DNA of 64,000 bases, from positions 1,364,001 to 1,428,000 of the forward strand of contig JACONQ010000004.1 of the NCBI GenBank assembly GCA_014281115.1, read 5' to 3'. The notes beneath the pieces are model-generated. The model made no database searches. It was given only the letters and a program-made list of their open reading frames with translations, and had not been told where the DNA came from. Source of the stretch: Laburnicola sp. R22_1 (Eukaryota > Ascomycota > Dothideomycetes > Pleosporales > Didymosphaeriaceae). The position numbers and the translations under genes were made by a program. This document shows, in pieces, positions 12,861-24,682 of this stretch (the stretch's first letter is position 1; the number at the start of each line of letters is the position of its first letter).

Positions 12861-13023
12861 TTTATCGTTACCAATCAATCAAATAGGTCCTTAAAAGCCC
12901 TCCACTAAAAAATCTCGCGATAATACAATATATATGCGACTCTACAGCTGCAAAAGTTGTGGGTGTGGGCATCTGGAAACCGTGCACCAGGTGGGGCCGT
13001 GCACCAGGTGGTGACCCACGGTA

Positions 13024-14827
13024 TGGCGCACGCGCCCGAATAGGCAACCTCCTCATCAAAATTGTATTCTGTATAGCAATTTTTCATGTTTCAACTTTCA
13101 AAACTATTTAAAAACGAAGCTAGTTAGTCTACCGAGCCATCCAGATAATTTTCCCCGTTGCCCGCCTCGTCTACGACCTCTAGCGGACCTCGTTGTCGCT
13201 CTACAGCCTTAGCGAAGCCCATCCTTTGCCAAAGCCTTCTGTGACCGCTCCTGTGCAATCTTGATATCATCAAGCCCTGCAAAGCTGACATTAAGGTCTA
13301 CTTTGACCTTCGTGCGTTTATTAGGCTTTAGATCCTCGACTTAAGCCTCAAGTCTGGCAATACGCGCCTCGGCTGCAGCCAGCTCGGTCGATTGCTGCGA
13401 CCAACCCTTCATTAGCGCCTTCTCTGCCCGCCGTTGCGCCCTAGATCCTTGTCCATCTGCCAGATTTGCCAATAGACAGGGTATCTCTTGAGGTCTAGAT
13501 GATGTACGAACTATGGGTGATCGCTTGCGCTTCCGGGGTGGGCTCGGAGTCGTTGGAGGTACTATAACCTTCTGATTGCACGGTAGTTGTGAAGAATCGA
13601 GGACCTTTCTAGGGTTGTACGGATGTATACCAGCTGTACGGAACCCCATCGTTATATGATTGGCTGTGACACGGCCTCGAGCGTCTGCGTATAGCATGAG
13701 GAAGCGATTGCGCTTGACTGGTGCTGCATCGGATAGGGCTGACAGCCTATCTAGCTCCCGACGGTAATTCTGCTTTAGTGGGCCAAAGAATGACAGATTA
13801 AGAGGCTAAAGTAGGTGCGAAGTGTGAGGAGGCAAGTATAGGACGAAGATCCGATTAGTTTTGGCCGTCCACATGAATTCTGTCGTCGCATGCGAGCCGT
13901 GACCATTGCAGATAAGAAGGCGCCAGTCAGATAAGTCGTTAGGCGTACTTTCTAGTAGAAATTTAGTCTCCAGCCACCGCAGACCAATATTATTCAATGT
14001 CCAGCCATTTTCGGACACTATATAGTGCCAATTAGGCGCGTTGTTAATAGGGAACCAGGTACTTTAAAGCCCTGCGCCCTTAAATATGACAAGAGGCTTA
14101 ATGGAGCGGCCCTTGGCGCTGGCGCATTCTATAATTGATACCCAATCAGTCGATCCAGGCTCTTTCACGTACGTACGCTTGGATCCTAACTTCGTCACAG
14201 GTCCTAGTACCCTCCCATTGCTACTGCTGCCTTGCCGAAGGCCGTGTTCGTCCATATTCCAGATATTAGATGGTTTGATGCGGTGTTCGCTAACAATAGC
14301 CTTTAATACAGTAAAGAACCCTTTAAAAGTTAATTTGTCTAACCTATTAACGCGTGCTTTATCGAGTGATTAACTGATTAGGGTAGTAATGGTCAGATTA
14401 CGAGCTCTAAAGCCGGCAATCCAATTCTTGCCTACGGGAATGTGGTCGCTGTTAACGCGTGTGATGCAATTGGCCATTTCGCGTACAGTAGCATGGCTTG
14501 GAGCGCGCCAAAGGCTATGCTCCTCGACTATCCAATCAGCGAGCCATCTCTCCTAATTAGGAGAGAGCTTCTGGCGTAGTAACTGTGCAGATACCGCATT
14601 GGTGCGGCCATTAAGGCGGTTTCGAAGTGTGGAGGGTGGGATCGCGTAGTCTGAGGCTATAGACTGTACCGAGGCGCCTTGCAGCATCTTAGCTTTATAT
14701 ATTGCGTGCTTAAGATTATAGGGACTGTCTCAAGGCTCCATATCTACAATTATATGTGATAATTATATGTGGTTGTGGAGATATTGCAGTTGGAAGAATT
14801 CTGTGTGCGCGAACGCGTCGCGCGCGA
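13024..14827 (-). mobile_element. Pogo-like DNA transposon 'B' nested in the 3' TIR of element A
   Basis: 1804 bp between TA copies at 13022-13023 and 14828-14829. Its position follows from the TIR of A, which reads continuously once B and one TA are removed. Its own ends are GC-rich and only weakly inverted (TGGCGCACGCGCCCGAAT against TCGCGCGCGACGCGTTCG on the other strand), so the exact TIR length is unclear. It carries a transposase of a different pogo branch from A. Confidence 0.8.
13209..14741 (-). pseudogene. Pogo-like transposase of element B (about 510 codons, six in-frame stops)
   Basis: All pieces lie in one minus-strand frame with no frameshift. From the N-terminus: a psq helix-turn-helix (GASVQSIASDYAIPPSTLRNR), a Tc5-type DNA-binding segment (HATVREMANCITRVN...NWIAGF), and a DDE_1 core with NIWNMDEHGLRQG, CNGHGSHATTEF (normally DGHGSH) and LLxPLNLSFFGPLK (normally PLD). 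Two catalytic Asp codons have thus become Asn by G-to-A change. The C-terminus has a basic proline-rich segment and an Ala/Arg/Glu coil. ATG 14741 is followed by TGA at codon 4; further stops lie near SPN, LIS, GAGL, HLL and LEA. It is dead by any reading. Confidence 0.8.
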
Positions 14828-14863
14828 TAGGTGGGGTGCGCCATAGGTCGGTGGGGCGGCTTA

Positions 14864-15346
14864 TGCAAAAGGCAAGATCTGGATGATCCAAGACTCCTAC
14901 ATCGCAAAAGTCTGCCACAACCACAATCTCCTTTAGGGCAGCCAACACCCTAAGGTCCCTCTGCGCGAGTCTTATCTCTCCCCAAGTACAGATGAACCTA
15001 ACGCGGAGCGCACCCGCCTATATCAGATCCTAGTTGGATGCCTTGGCTTTATCTCATATTTCACCCGGCCTGACGTGGCAAAAGCGCACTCGATACTTGC
15101 CCGCCATCTAAATAATCTAAGCCAAAAGCATCTTGCTGCTGTCAAGTCTGTGTGGCAATACTTATACAACTTCCGATTCTGGGCAATTGGAGCAACAACA
15201 ACAGCACGCTCTAAGAACGCCAACTACATTAGTCAAATTGACAATAAGGAAGCTAAGGAGTTGTTGTTCTTTGGTGCCTCTGATGCCGCGTTTGCTAACA
15301 ATCCTGATACTGCTCAAAGCTCATTCGCCTATGTGTTTAAGCTCTA
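14864..15346 (+). pseudogene. Host Copia pol segment: C-terminal reverse transcriptase
   Basis: Continues the Copia RT after element A in the same frame: YAKGKIWMIQDSYIA, one stop (LLxGSQHPKV), then VGCLGFISYFTRPDVAKAHSILARHLNN, the typical RT/RNase H connection. It runs into TA 15345-15346, where element C is inserted. The 5 bp 17462-17466 (CAGTA) between C and D also belong to this gene. Confidence 0.85.
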
Positions 15347-17459
15347 CTGTGTCCGTGCACTCAACGCCCGGATTCAGTCAACGCCCCGCTGAACACCATA
15401 GCAGCTTAACTAAAATAAGGCTGCAGAGCCACACAAAATCGCTATTATTACGAGATTTTGTAGTAGAGTACTATTTTGATGCTTGCGATTCACCTGTGCT
15501 ACTTATATTTACTTAGAAGCTTAACGTTGCGGCCGTGCCGCGTGGTCTTGGGTGGAGCTGCTGATGCGGCACCTAAAGCCTCCTGAGTAGTTATAGTATT
15601 AACTACGCGTTTCTAACGCTTGTTGCTCTATATAGATGGTTGCAAGGCCTTTCTCTTACCCTTTTAGGTAGATTGTAGAGCTTTTGCATCGTCGCGAGCT
15701 TCTCTCTAGCGAGCACGCTCTGCTGCCTTCTCAGCCTTCTCCTTCTCCTTAGCTACCTTGGCTGCCTCCCTCGCCACACGCTTCTCCTCTGCAATTTTCT
15801 CCTTGCATAGCTTAGCTGCCTTCTTCAACTCAGCCTTCTCAGCTTTTTGAAGCTTCTGCTCCTTCTCCTCTTGTTCCTTTACAGACTGACGTACGCGAGC
15901 CTCCCTAACCTTCCTTGGTAACCAGAAAACCGCCCCCCCATAGTACTCTTGACGTTGTTGCAGATCTAGAGGTTTTCCCTTCTTCTTGTGCTTCTTTTTC
16001 GTAGTAAGAGCCTCTCTTAACCCAGCAATCTCATAGTGAAGTAACTCATTTTGAACTAAGATGTAGTGGAGTGAGCGGCTAAGCTTCTGCGCGTCCTTAC
16101 TACTCTAATCTTCTACTGCGGATCGTACAAGGCGGTCTAGTTTACGCCAGTTAGATCCGCTAAGTACTAACGTAGAGCTCTCTCGCGATTCCTGCTCATC
16201 TAGGGTAGTGTTAGTGAACCTTTTAAGTATAACCTCTAGGTTGAATAGTGATATGCCTATTGCTTCAAAAGACTTAAGTATCGTCTCCTCCTTAAAAGAG
16301 CTTGTCCAGGCCTCCCAGAATAGAGGGAAGAAGTCCCCTTTCTTAATAGGGAGGAGTCCCTGGCTCTAGTGGAGGTGATCTGATAGCTCCTTTGAGTACG
16401 CAGTTAATAGAGGCTTAAATAGAACCACATTAAGTGGCTAAAGCGTGTAGGTTAAATAAGGGGGGAAGATGGCTAGGAGTATCCTGTTACGGTTGCAATA
16501 GTCGATAAAATCCATAGTAACGTAAGATCCATAGCCATCAAGGATAAGTAACCAGTAAGACCGTCAAGCTTTTGCCTTAGTGTAGCGATCAAACACCTAT
16601 TCAAGCCAGGCAAGGCCAATATCATTGTTTATCCAGCCTAAAGGCGACGAGGAAATGTGTACTAAGTGCTCTCCTGCCTTAATATCCTCTACCTAGCTTA
16701 ATTGTATAGCCTTGTTAGTAGCCTAATAAATAAGGCTTAGTGGCAAGGCTAATCTATCAGCGCAAACACACGCTAGGAGGGTAATCCATTCATAAAAGCC
16801 ATCTTAGAGAGATGCTATAACCTCCTTATTCTCCCACATTCGTCTACTAAACACTCGTTTTAATCGGCTAGTAATACTAATTAAGAAGCCTTTTTTATCC
16901 ATATTATACGTGTGACGAGGCTCGATGTCATATTCTTTAATTTTGGCACCTAGGAGATTAAAATACAGGCTGTATTTATCCCCTAAGTTGGCTTAGTGGC
17001 GATTACTGTCCATACTAGCTGCCTATCAAGAAATTAGATAGATGTTGTGTCGGTTAATAAAGCGAGTAACCTAGCTCTCGCTCACTAGCTCCTTAGCTAT
17101 TGTTAACGCGAAATTTCGTATTATCTCTCTTATAGGTGGCAAGTAACGCGCTATAAGCCCTTTAATGTATTGTACAAGCTCCTGCTCTTGTTAGGGACTA
17201 AGTTTCCGTCGGTTAAACCCCGCAGTTGCACGCGTCGTTTGAATCGCTTGGTGCCTTCGCGACAGCGTACTTCGATCAACGCCATGCTTGCTAGCGATCT
17301 TAGTATAAGAGAAAGATTCTTCTAACCTTAGCGATTCTATTTCTTTAATTGCAGCCTCAATTAAGCTCATATTGGTGGCGTTATGGCGTGTTGAAATTTG
17401 GGGTGGTTTGCGTTCAGCGGGGCGTTGACTGAATCCGGGCGTTGAGTGCACGGACACAG
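15347..17459 (-). mobile_element. Pogo-like DNA transposon 'C' (2113 bp)
   Basis: Perfect-looking TIRs start CTGTGTCCGTGCACTCAACG and contain CAACGCCC twice. TA copies lie at 15345-15346 and 17460-17461. Same family, same length and colinear with element F (34932-37044) in the opposite orientation. The transposase is on the minus strand and degraded. Confidence 0.92.
15499..17370 (-). pseudogene. Pogo-like transposase of element C (624 codons, many stops)
   Basis: The minus-strand frame starts at ATG 17370 (MSLIEAAIKEIESLRLEESFSY by pieces) with the helix-turn-helix KIASKHGVDRSTLSRRHQ, then LPPxREIIRNFALTIAKELVSES and a DDE_1 core. The Lys/Ala/Glu-rich coiled tail ends NVKLLSKYK at TAG 15499. 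Numerous in-frame TAG/TAA codons, together with TAG in place of Trp and Gln codons, indicate RIP. Unlike its sister F, it keeps the ATG start. Confidence 0.82.
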
Positions 17460-17466
17460 TACAGTA

Positions 17467-19591
17467 CCCTGTCTCGGCAGTCAATGCGCACCGTCACTCA
17501 ATGCGCAACCCCAACATGACGCGCCCCAACTTTGACGCGCCCCAACTCCACCAATATGGACCCAATTAACGCCGCGATAGCAGCAATCGAAGCGCAAGAA
17601 CCAGGAGAATTTTTATTATACAATAAAATCGCCAAAGAATTTGGTGTTGTACGCTGTACGTTGACGCGCAGGCACCAACGCGTCACGCAGGCGCGTACTA
17701 TCACTGATGGTACACGTCGTCTACTCCATCCACAACAAGAAAAGGGGCTTCTACAATATATCACCTACCTTACTGAGCGTGGCCTTCCTCCTACACGGCA
17801 GATAATACAAAATTTTGCTTCCTACATGGCAAAAAGAGACGTTAGCATGTCCTGGGTTGATCGCTTTGTTAGGCGCAACCCCGACTCCTTGATCTCACGA
17901 TGGACGACTGGGCTTGACAGCAATCGCCACAAGGCTTATTTAGAGGCAAAATACAGGCTCTACTTTGAGCTTCTACACAAGAAAATTACAGAGTATAGTG
18001 TAGAGCCTCAGCATACGTACAATATGGACGAGAAAGGCTTCCTCCTTGGTATCACTGGCCGCTTAAAAAGGATCTTCGATAGGCCTCTATATGAGAGTCG
18101 CCAAGTAAGGCAATCTATACAGGACGGCAGCTGTGAGTGGATCTCGCTCATCGCATGTATATGCGCCGACGGATCTACTGTTGATCCAGCGCTAATCTAT
18201 CGATCTGACGCCGCGACTCTACAATTAAGCTGGGTTGAAGAAATCAACGTCAATTCTTACAGAGTCTTTATCACCTCATCAACCTCTGGATGGTCAAACA
18301 ATGAGATAGGGCTTCAATGGCTTAAATAGGTGTTTGATCGCTGTACAAAGGAGAAGGCTCGACGGCAGTGGCGACTCCTAGTCCTTGATGGGCATGGATC
18401 TCACGTTACTATGGATTTTATCAACTACTGCGATCAGAATAAGATCCTCCTTGCGATATTTCCCCCTCATGCGACTCATACGCTGCAGCCTCTTGACGTC
18501 TGCGTATTTAAGTCTCTCTCAGCTGCCTACTCTGACGAGCTCTCCGGATACCTGTATAGGAGCCAAGGACTGTCAACAATCGCCAAAAGAGACTTCTTTA
18601 CGCTATTCTGGAAGGCCTGGACGACGTCAGTTACGCCGCAGTTAATTACCAAAGCTTTTGAGTGTACAGGTATCTCGCCGCCAGATCCAACGCCTATCCT
18701 CAAAAGGTTTAACAAAGAGACTCTGCCAGAGCCAGAATCACCAGTAAGCTCTACCTCAGTACTTAGCGCGTCAGATTGGCGTAAAGTAGAGCGACTGTTA
18801 CGCTCCACTGTGAAGGATATCGCGACTGAGGAGTCGCGTAAGCTGAGCCAGACGATACACTCAATCTCTGTACAAAAGCAGCTCCTAGAGCATGAAAATA
18901 AGGGTCTCCGAGAAGCTCTTGCAAACCAGAAACGGCGTCAAACAAAAGGCAAGACTCTGCCCTTAGAGCAACCTAAGGAGTGGCATGGAGGAGCAGTTTT
19001 CTGGTCACCTGCCCGCGTACAGAGGGCGCGTAACTCGCTCAGCCAGCAGGAGGCTGAAAAACAACAGTTACAACTCCAAAAAGCTCAGCAGCAAGAGATC
19101 CATATAGCTAATAAACAGCTTAAAGCTCGTTTACAGCAGGAGAAGCGCGTTAAGCGGGCAGCAGCCAGAGATGCGCGCGCCAAGGAGAAAGCTGATCAAG
19201 CTGCTGAGCGACGCCTCCGTCAACAGGCTCGCAAGACTCAACAACAACTTCAAAAACGTCTCAAAATTGCCAAAAGGGAAGTCAGAAAGCTTCAAAAGCT
19301 ACTCATACAGTTACAAAGAGGAAGAAATCTACGCCAGCACCTGTACGCGTTGATGCGGCGGCATCTGCGCCATCAACGCCATCATCGCGCTGTGGCCGTA
19401 TAATCAGAACACCAAGCAGATATCTATAATCTGACTAGCTAGCAATCATCTATAGCTCTATGAGAAGCCAACTCTAGAAAATCTCGCGATAAAAGCTTTT
19501 GTGTAGAGCTCTATAGCCTCATATTGCTGGCTGAGCGATTACGTTGGGGTTGCGCATTGAGTGACGGTGCGCATTGACTGCCGAGACAGGG
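17467..19591 (+). mobile_element. Pogo-like DNA transposon 'D' (2125 bp), nearly intact
   Basis: TIRs of about 48 bp start CCCTGTCTCGGCAGTC and contain TCAATGCGCA twice. TA copies lie at 17465-17466 and 19592-19593. It sits 5 bp from element C in the host Copia. GC content and codon use are far less eroded than in C, F, H or J, suggesting late arrival. Confidence 0.92.
17556..19403 (+). pseudogene. Pogo-like transposase of element D, one in-frame stop
   Basis: A 616-codon frame (615 residues if the stop is counted as one) interrupted only by TAG at 18327-18329, where relatives have Gln (WLKQVFN). Domains in order: psq-type helix-turn-helix (residues about 5-45, KIAKEFGVVRCTLTRRHQ), Tc5-type binding domain (RGLPPTRQIIQNFA, SWVDRFVRRN), and DDE_1 core with catalytic Asp in NMDEKGF, LDGHGSHVTMDF and LQPLDVCVF. 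Then come SVLSASDWRKVERLL and a long Gln/Lys/Arg coiled coil. The start ATG 17556 is the one aligned with relatives; an upstream TTG codon opens the frame but is not a likely start. A single C-to-T change accounts for the lesion. Confidence 0.88.
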
Positions 19592-19593
19592 TA

Positions 19594-19988
19594 TAGTCAT
19601 CGATTGGAAGGCAAAAATCATGAGATCCGTTACCAAGTCAACTACTGAGGCCGAACTGTTTGCCCTGTCAACTGCTGGCACTGAGTTATCCTGGTGGATA
19701 AACACCTTTAGAGCTATTGGGTTTAATCTAGAGGTTCAACCTACGTTGTACTGTGATAACTAGCAAACAGTCTCTATCGCTAACAAGGACGAAGAAAAGC
19801 TCGACACAAAGCTTAGACATATCAAAGTACATCAGATGTGGATCCGCGAGCAAGTTGAAGCCGGGAACATTAACGTTACCTGGATGGGAACTGCTGATAT
19901 GCCCACTAATAGATTGACAAAGTCTCTCTCTAATAGTAGCAAGCACAAGCGATTCTTGCAGCAATTGGGAATGACCGATATCCGCTAA
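19594..19988 (+). pseudogene. Host Copia pol segment: RNase H and C-terminus
   Basis: Resumes the Copia frame after element D: IVIDWKAKIMRSVTKSTTEAELFALSTAGTEL, then LYCDN followed by a TAG (normally CDNQQT) and KLRHIKVHQMWIREQVEAGNINVTW...TNRLTKSL, ending at TAA 19986-19988. This is the usual Copia RNase H end, about 150 bp before the 3' LTR. Confidence 0.87.
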
Positions 19989-20135
19989 CAAGTTATTGGT
20001 TTAGAGGATAAGTTTGTTACATCTGTCGTTACCTAATAGAGTTCTTCCTAGGGAGGTGCCCTGGAGGCCCTCTGTTCACTCATTTTGCTTTGTTATACTT
20101 TACAGCACTCCGCTACCTTTGTGCTATGGGAGGTG

Positions 20136-20287
20136 TGTTAGTGTGGAGTACGATATCACATGATACCACCAACCTGATGTAGACTAGTTGCTGATCACGA
20201 TTCTGCTACTTAAGCAGTTTCTCTGTTCAGCTTATTACAATCAACTCAGTCTCTCATTCCTAATTGCTACCCTACTTATCCCTTACA
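20136..20287 (+). repeat. Copia 3' LTR
   Basis: 152 bp, TGTTAG...CTTACA, preceded by a purine-rich tract and followed by the CCATA duplication at 20288-20292. Confidence 0.93.
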
Positions 20288-20292
20288 CCATA

Positions 20293-21688
20293 CTATAGCA
20301 GGCAGCTGAATGCTGCAATCAACGGTCCCGGCATAAGGTACCTAGGTACACGCTCCTAGGTACTACACTCTCCTAGCGCATTGCAGCAGGTACAAACCCC
20401 CAAGACAACATTTGAACCAACATTGGAAGGTTCCGTTCCGAACACCAACCCACACAAATAAGGAAAGTGGCACGTAAGCGTGCAACGTTAACAAGGTACT
20501 TGCGTTATTATAAAACTCCATCCGACGCGACAATTAATGAAGCATACTAGTGAATCATGGCTTGTGCGTACGGCCGATATTGTTCTCCGACGCGACATCG
20601 GGACGCGTCACAACGAAGCTGCCCAGCAATAATGCAACCAGTTGATCCCGATGAATTTGTGGCGTATAAGTACGGCGTCGATTCCACGCTTTACAACTCA
20701 CATTGCAGTCTCCTGGCACTTCTCACTTCGACTTCACTCCACTCCCTGCAGACTTACCATCCCGCCGCACACCTCTTCCTCTTGGTATCCTCGCCTTCTC
20801 AATCCTTCTTCTCGAACAGTCTTCCTCTTGGTATCCTCGCCTTCTCAATCCTTCTTCTCAAACAGTCTTCCTCTCTTCATTTTTACCTATCCGCTGTTCT
20901 TTATCGACCCGCTATTGGTTGGATCTCATTCGTGAAACTCTGGACCATTTGCGACAATCTTTGAGTCGGTTGCTACGGGTTCAACAAACTCGCTGCTGTC
21001 TGCTTTCAAGCTAAGAAAAGGTGCGTCGTCGTCGATCAGTTCCCTTCTACTCCGTTCCCCCACACCAAAACCGTCATCTGAATCGAGGTTGCATCCCGGC
21101 GATATTGCGGCCCCTCTACGACGTTTTGGTCTTCGCTTGCGAGTCCGCGGCGTTGTATTGGGCAGGCAGGCTCAAATACCTTAGGTAGAGACTGTGCTCC
21201 GGGAACCAGAGCGTTGCCGCACCGAGGTGCAAATTGATTCGCGATGCCCCCTCCTGCCCCTTGTATGGTTTCGTTCTCGTAACGTTCCTGTACGGGAATG
21301 CCTTTGTCATGGTATTCAATTATCTCGTATTGGCTGCGATATTCAACCATCGTTGGTGTATGAAATTTCGGGTTGACTGACGACGCTTAGCCTCACTTTT
21401 TCGCCCTCTGCTCCGTCGACTCTTTCCCTCTCTGGGCTGAAAACTTCTGGTATGTAATCCTTGATCCTCGTTGGACCTGCCCTCAATCAGATCCCCATTC
21501 ACGTTTCGTCGATACTGTTCATGTTTCGCGTTTGTGACTGTCGAGTGCCCTTGCGAGATCTCGACTAGTTGTGGGCTGATCGACAGGTAGCACCCCTTAC
21601 TGACTCGTGTTTCGCAGTTCGATTCCATTTGTTTCGACTACATCTTTGCCCTGGAAATTCATCGCGTTCTCAGCCACTTATCACGACC
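20293..21688. other. Unique sequence upstream of the 2EXR-like gene
   Basis: No confident gene. Composition returns to normal. Pyrimidine-rich tracts at 20750-20900 and 21000-21680 fit the leader or promoter of the downstream gene. A short frame near 20557 is Ser/Leu low complexity and not supported. Confidence 0.4.
20775..20866 (+). repeat. 46-bp tandem duplication (two copies, one mismatch)
   Basis: Two adjacent copies of a pyrimidine-rich 46-bp unit starting CTTCCTCTTGGTATCCTCGC; the beginning of a third follows. Confidence 0.9.
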
Positions 21689-23142
21689 ATGGTACTAGGC
21701 GGTCTGGACCTCACAGGCGCTTATGCCCATGTGCCAACGGCAATGTTGCAGTCTCTGCGACGCCACCAGTTGCCTTCTCAGGACGAGTAAGATGCTTCCA
21801 ACGAGGCTCACCCTGTCGGCGTTGAGGACAGGGCCCTCGAGGCACTTCGACATGCCTGCACATTTATCTCGCCACAGGAAGCGATTTTGGAGAGATGCCG
21901 GAGGATCCGGGGGAAGAATACAAAGCGCAGCATTATCGTCAAGTATGGAGTTTACCCGCTCTGCCCTCTCTAGCCGATCGACAGAAGATTCCTATAGAAG
22001 ATTGCGACAGTGAAGCTGGTGAGGAGTTTGAAGAGCATGAGAAACGCGATTACCTGCCTGTACGCTCACTGCCCTTTTCTCGTCTTGATTGTAGGAAGGC
22101 ACATTTGGGAACCGCTGATTTCGTTACACTCCCCCGGGAGTTACGGAACAAAGTGTACGAATATCTATTGGACGACCTATACGACCAGCCTCTCAAATTC
22201 ACCCAAGGAGGCATCATCTTCGATGTACTTGCCGGTTGTTGGAGGAAGGAGTCCCGCCGTCGATCCCCACCACCGAGGCGATACCCCTCTTGGTTGCAAG
22301 TTTGCAGCGCAATGCGCCTTGAAGGGTTGGAAACGATCTACCGCGGATCGACCTTTGTAGCCAGGCACCCTTGCTGCTGCAACGGATGCGCAAAATCGCA
22401 ATTTTGCAGTCCTGCATCCCCATTCCGAATAGCTCGCATCATGCGACTAGCCGTGAAACTGCCTCGTAACCGTGGACTCAGCTACAAACCCGTCAAGCCA
22501 CAACCGAATGGCAGGTGGGGACCTTATTCTATGGACGAGAAACCGCAATGGCGCACGTTAGCTAAATATGGAGCTCTACTGGACAAGGTACTTTTCCAGC
22601 TGTCGTTCATTCGTTGTCATTGCCTGCAACACGTGGAGTTCTACATTCCCAAGCTGCACGGGTCCGATGGTCGCCACCAGATGGACGAGGGCTTTTGCTG
22701 GACGGAGTATCTCTGGAATGTCGATTTCTCATTCTCGCAGATACCACAAGCACGGTTCACATCTGTCACCTTTTATCTTCAACCGGCAACCTTGCTCCCG
22801 AATGTAGGTTCCGCGGGTAAGCCCAGGGCCCAATGGGAGCAAATTTTGTATCGAAAGATGCAAAGTGAAGCGGAGAGAGTGGGCAGATTGTTGATGACAC
22901 AGTCTCACAAACTGGTTTGCGAATTCAACTCGTCTTCCCTCTCGACGTGCGCGGACCGTTTGACATTGGAGAACCCCTACCTTGAATGGTGCTTGGTAGT
23001 CAAAAGGGCCGGCTCAAACCAAGGCCCCGGAGAGATCAAGTTCGGTGGAGTGCATCATTTGCACCGTGGGTACAAGATCTTGATGGATAATCAACGTAGC
23101 CGCCAGAGGAAAAGATTGAGAAGGGACTGGCACATAGTGTAG
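21689..23142 (+). CDS. 2EXR/F-box-like domain protein, unknown function
   Basis: Predicted 446-residue protein of a fungal family with a short F-box-like LPRELRNKVYEYLL motif (about residue 110); such domains are often taken to mediate protein interaction, but no substrate is known. Model: exons 21689-21786, 21832-21942 and 22011-23142, with introns GTAAGA...ACAG (45 bp) and GTATGG...ACAG (68 bp). Both were chosen because they keep frame and remove stops at 21788 and 21970. ATG 21689 has a good context (ACCATGG). An intronless start at 21895 is the alternative. The protein has a CCCNGC cluster (about residue 200) and a basic C-terminus (RQRKRLRRDWHIV). The nearest upstream feature is the Copia 3' LTR. 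Confidence 0.65.
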
Positions 23143-23879
23143 ATGTGATCATTTTCTGATGCCCGCATCTTCTGTTGCTGATTTTTTTCGACTCTTTCTT
23201 ACCTCGCAGTTGTGCAATAGTTAGTTTACTCAATCTTTGCATTTGTTCTGATCATCGAGCCATCGTATTCATAATTGTCAGTGATGCCACCCTCCGTCTA
23301 ACCTTCATCTGAGATCATACCAATCTTTTTCCAAGCAATCTATGTATATATCTTGTGTGATAGAAATGTTTTCTGGACGCACTGATCAACGCCCTATCGG
23401 TCTTGACGTCTATCGGTGGGATGGATATTGTCTCAATCACTGGAAAATTTTACCATGCCGAGGTCTTATACAGGTAGACGGTTTAGGTTCGAAAAATGAG
23501 CAGGGCATGTTGGTTTCGTTACAGGGGTCATCAGATCTAAGTGCAAGTAAAACAACGGATTTCAAGAGAGACCGGGCTCAATAAAGTATCTTTGCCCTGA
23601 ACTGCAATATGACCATGTCGGCAAAGAGCAGATGTGTATGAATATACGATCGAAATGTCAACATGCTCAAGTCCTCCTTATCCAAACGTATAGCAAGGCC
23701 CTACCGACACAGCTTTCCCCAAAATGCCAGCATCAGTATTTTCTCTCGTCCCACAAAACAAGTGTAGTAGTCTCAGGATCTGTAGCAAATTTTCAAGCCC
23801 CTGGCAAACAGTCACTTTAGCGCTACCCTCGAGGAAATCGAAGGAACACATACCAGCACAGCCGACAGACAAGCATGCA
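23143..23879. other. Intergenic, no gene recognised
   Basis: 3' flank of the 2EXR-like gene followed by unique sequence with only short frames. No motif is recognised. Confidence 0.45.
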
Positions 23880-24590
<711 letters not shown>

Positions 24591-24682
24591 AATCGGCCAG
24601 CTTTATCGCATTGACTTGATCATGAATTTCACAACGCTCTGTTCTCCGATAATTTTCGACTCTTCCTCACCCACCATCAACA

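Larger units (their letters stand above)
10854..14861 (+). mobile_element. Pogo-like DNA transposon 'A', interrupted in its 3' TIR by element B
   Basis: The left TIR starts AGCCGCCCCACCGACC and contains GTGCACGG twice within 26 bp. The right TIR is its complement but is cut in two: the inner part is at about 12981-13023 and the outer part at 14830-14861, with element B between. TA flanks at 10852-10853 and 14862-14863. Without B it is about 2.2 kb. Joining the host Copia across it restores LGIRIIRD-YAKGKIWMIQDSYIA in frame. It encodes one transposase on the plus strand. Confidence 0.9.
6775..20287 (+). mobile_element. Complete Copia retrotransposon interrupted by nested DNA transposons
   Basis: It is delimited by near-identical 152-bp LTRs (6775-6926 and 20136-20287) and a CCATA target duplication (6770-6774 and 20288-20292). 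A putative primer-binding site starts just after the 5' LTR (TTATGAGCCCAGC), and a purine tract TATGGGAGGTG precedes the 3' LTR. Gag-pol runs on the plus strand but is split at three TA sites by elements A (10854-14861, itself holding B), C (15347-17459) and D (17467-19591). Excising each element with one TA copy rejoins the pol frame at all three sites. The host element alone is about 5.3 kb, a normal Copia length. Confidence 0.92.

Noticed and set aside
20557..20964. 135-codon frame with a KYGVDST motif resembling a transposase helix-turn-helix
   Set aside because: Only a few residues match, the rest is Ser/Leu low complexity, and no TIRs or core are present.
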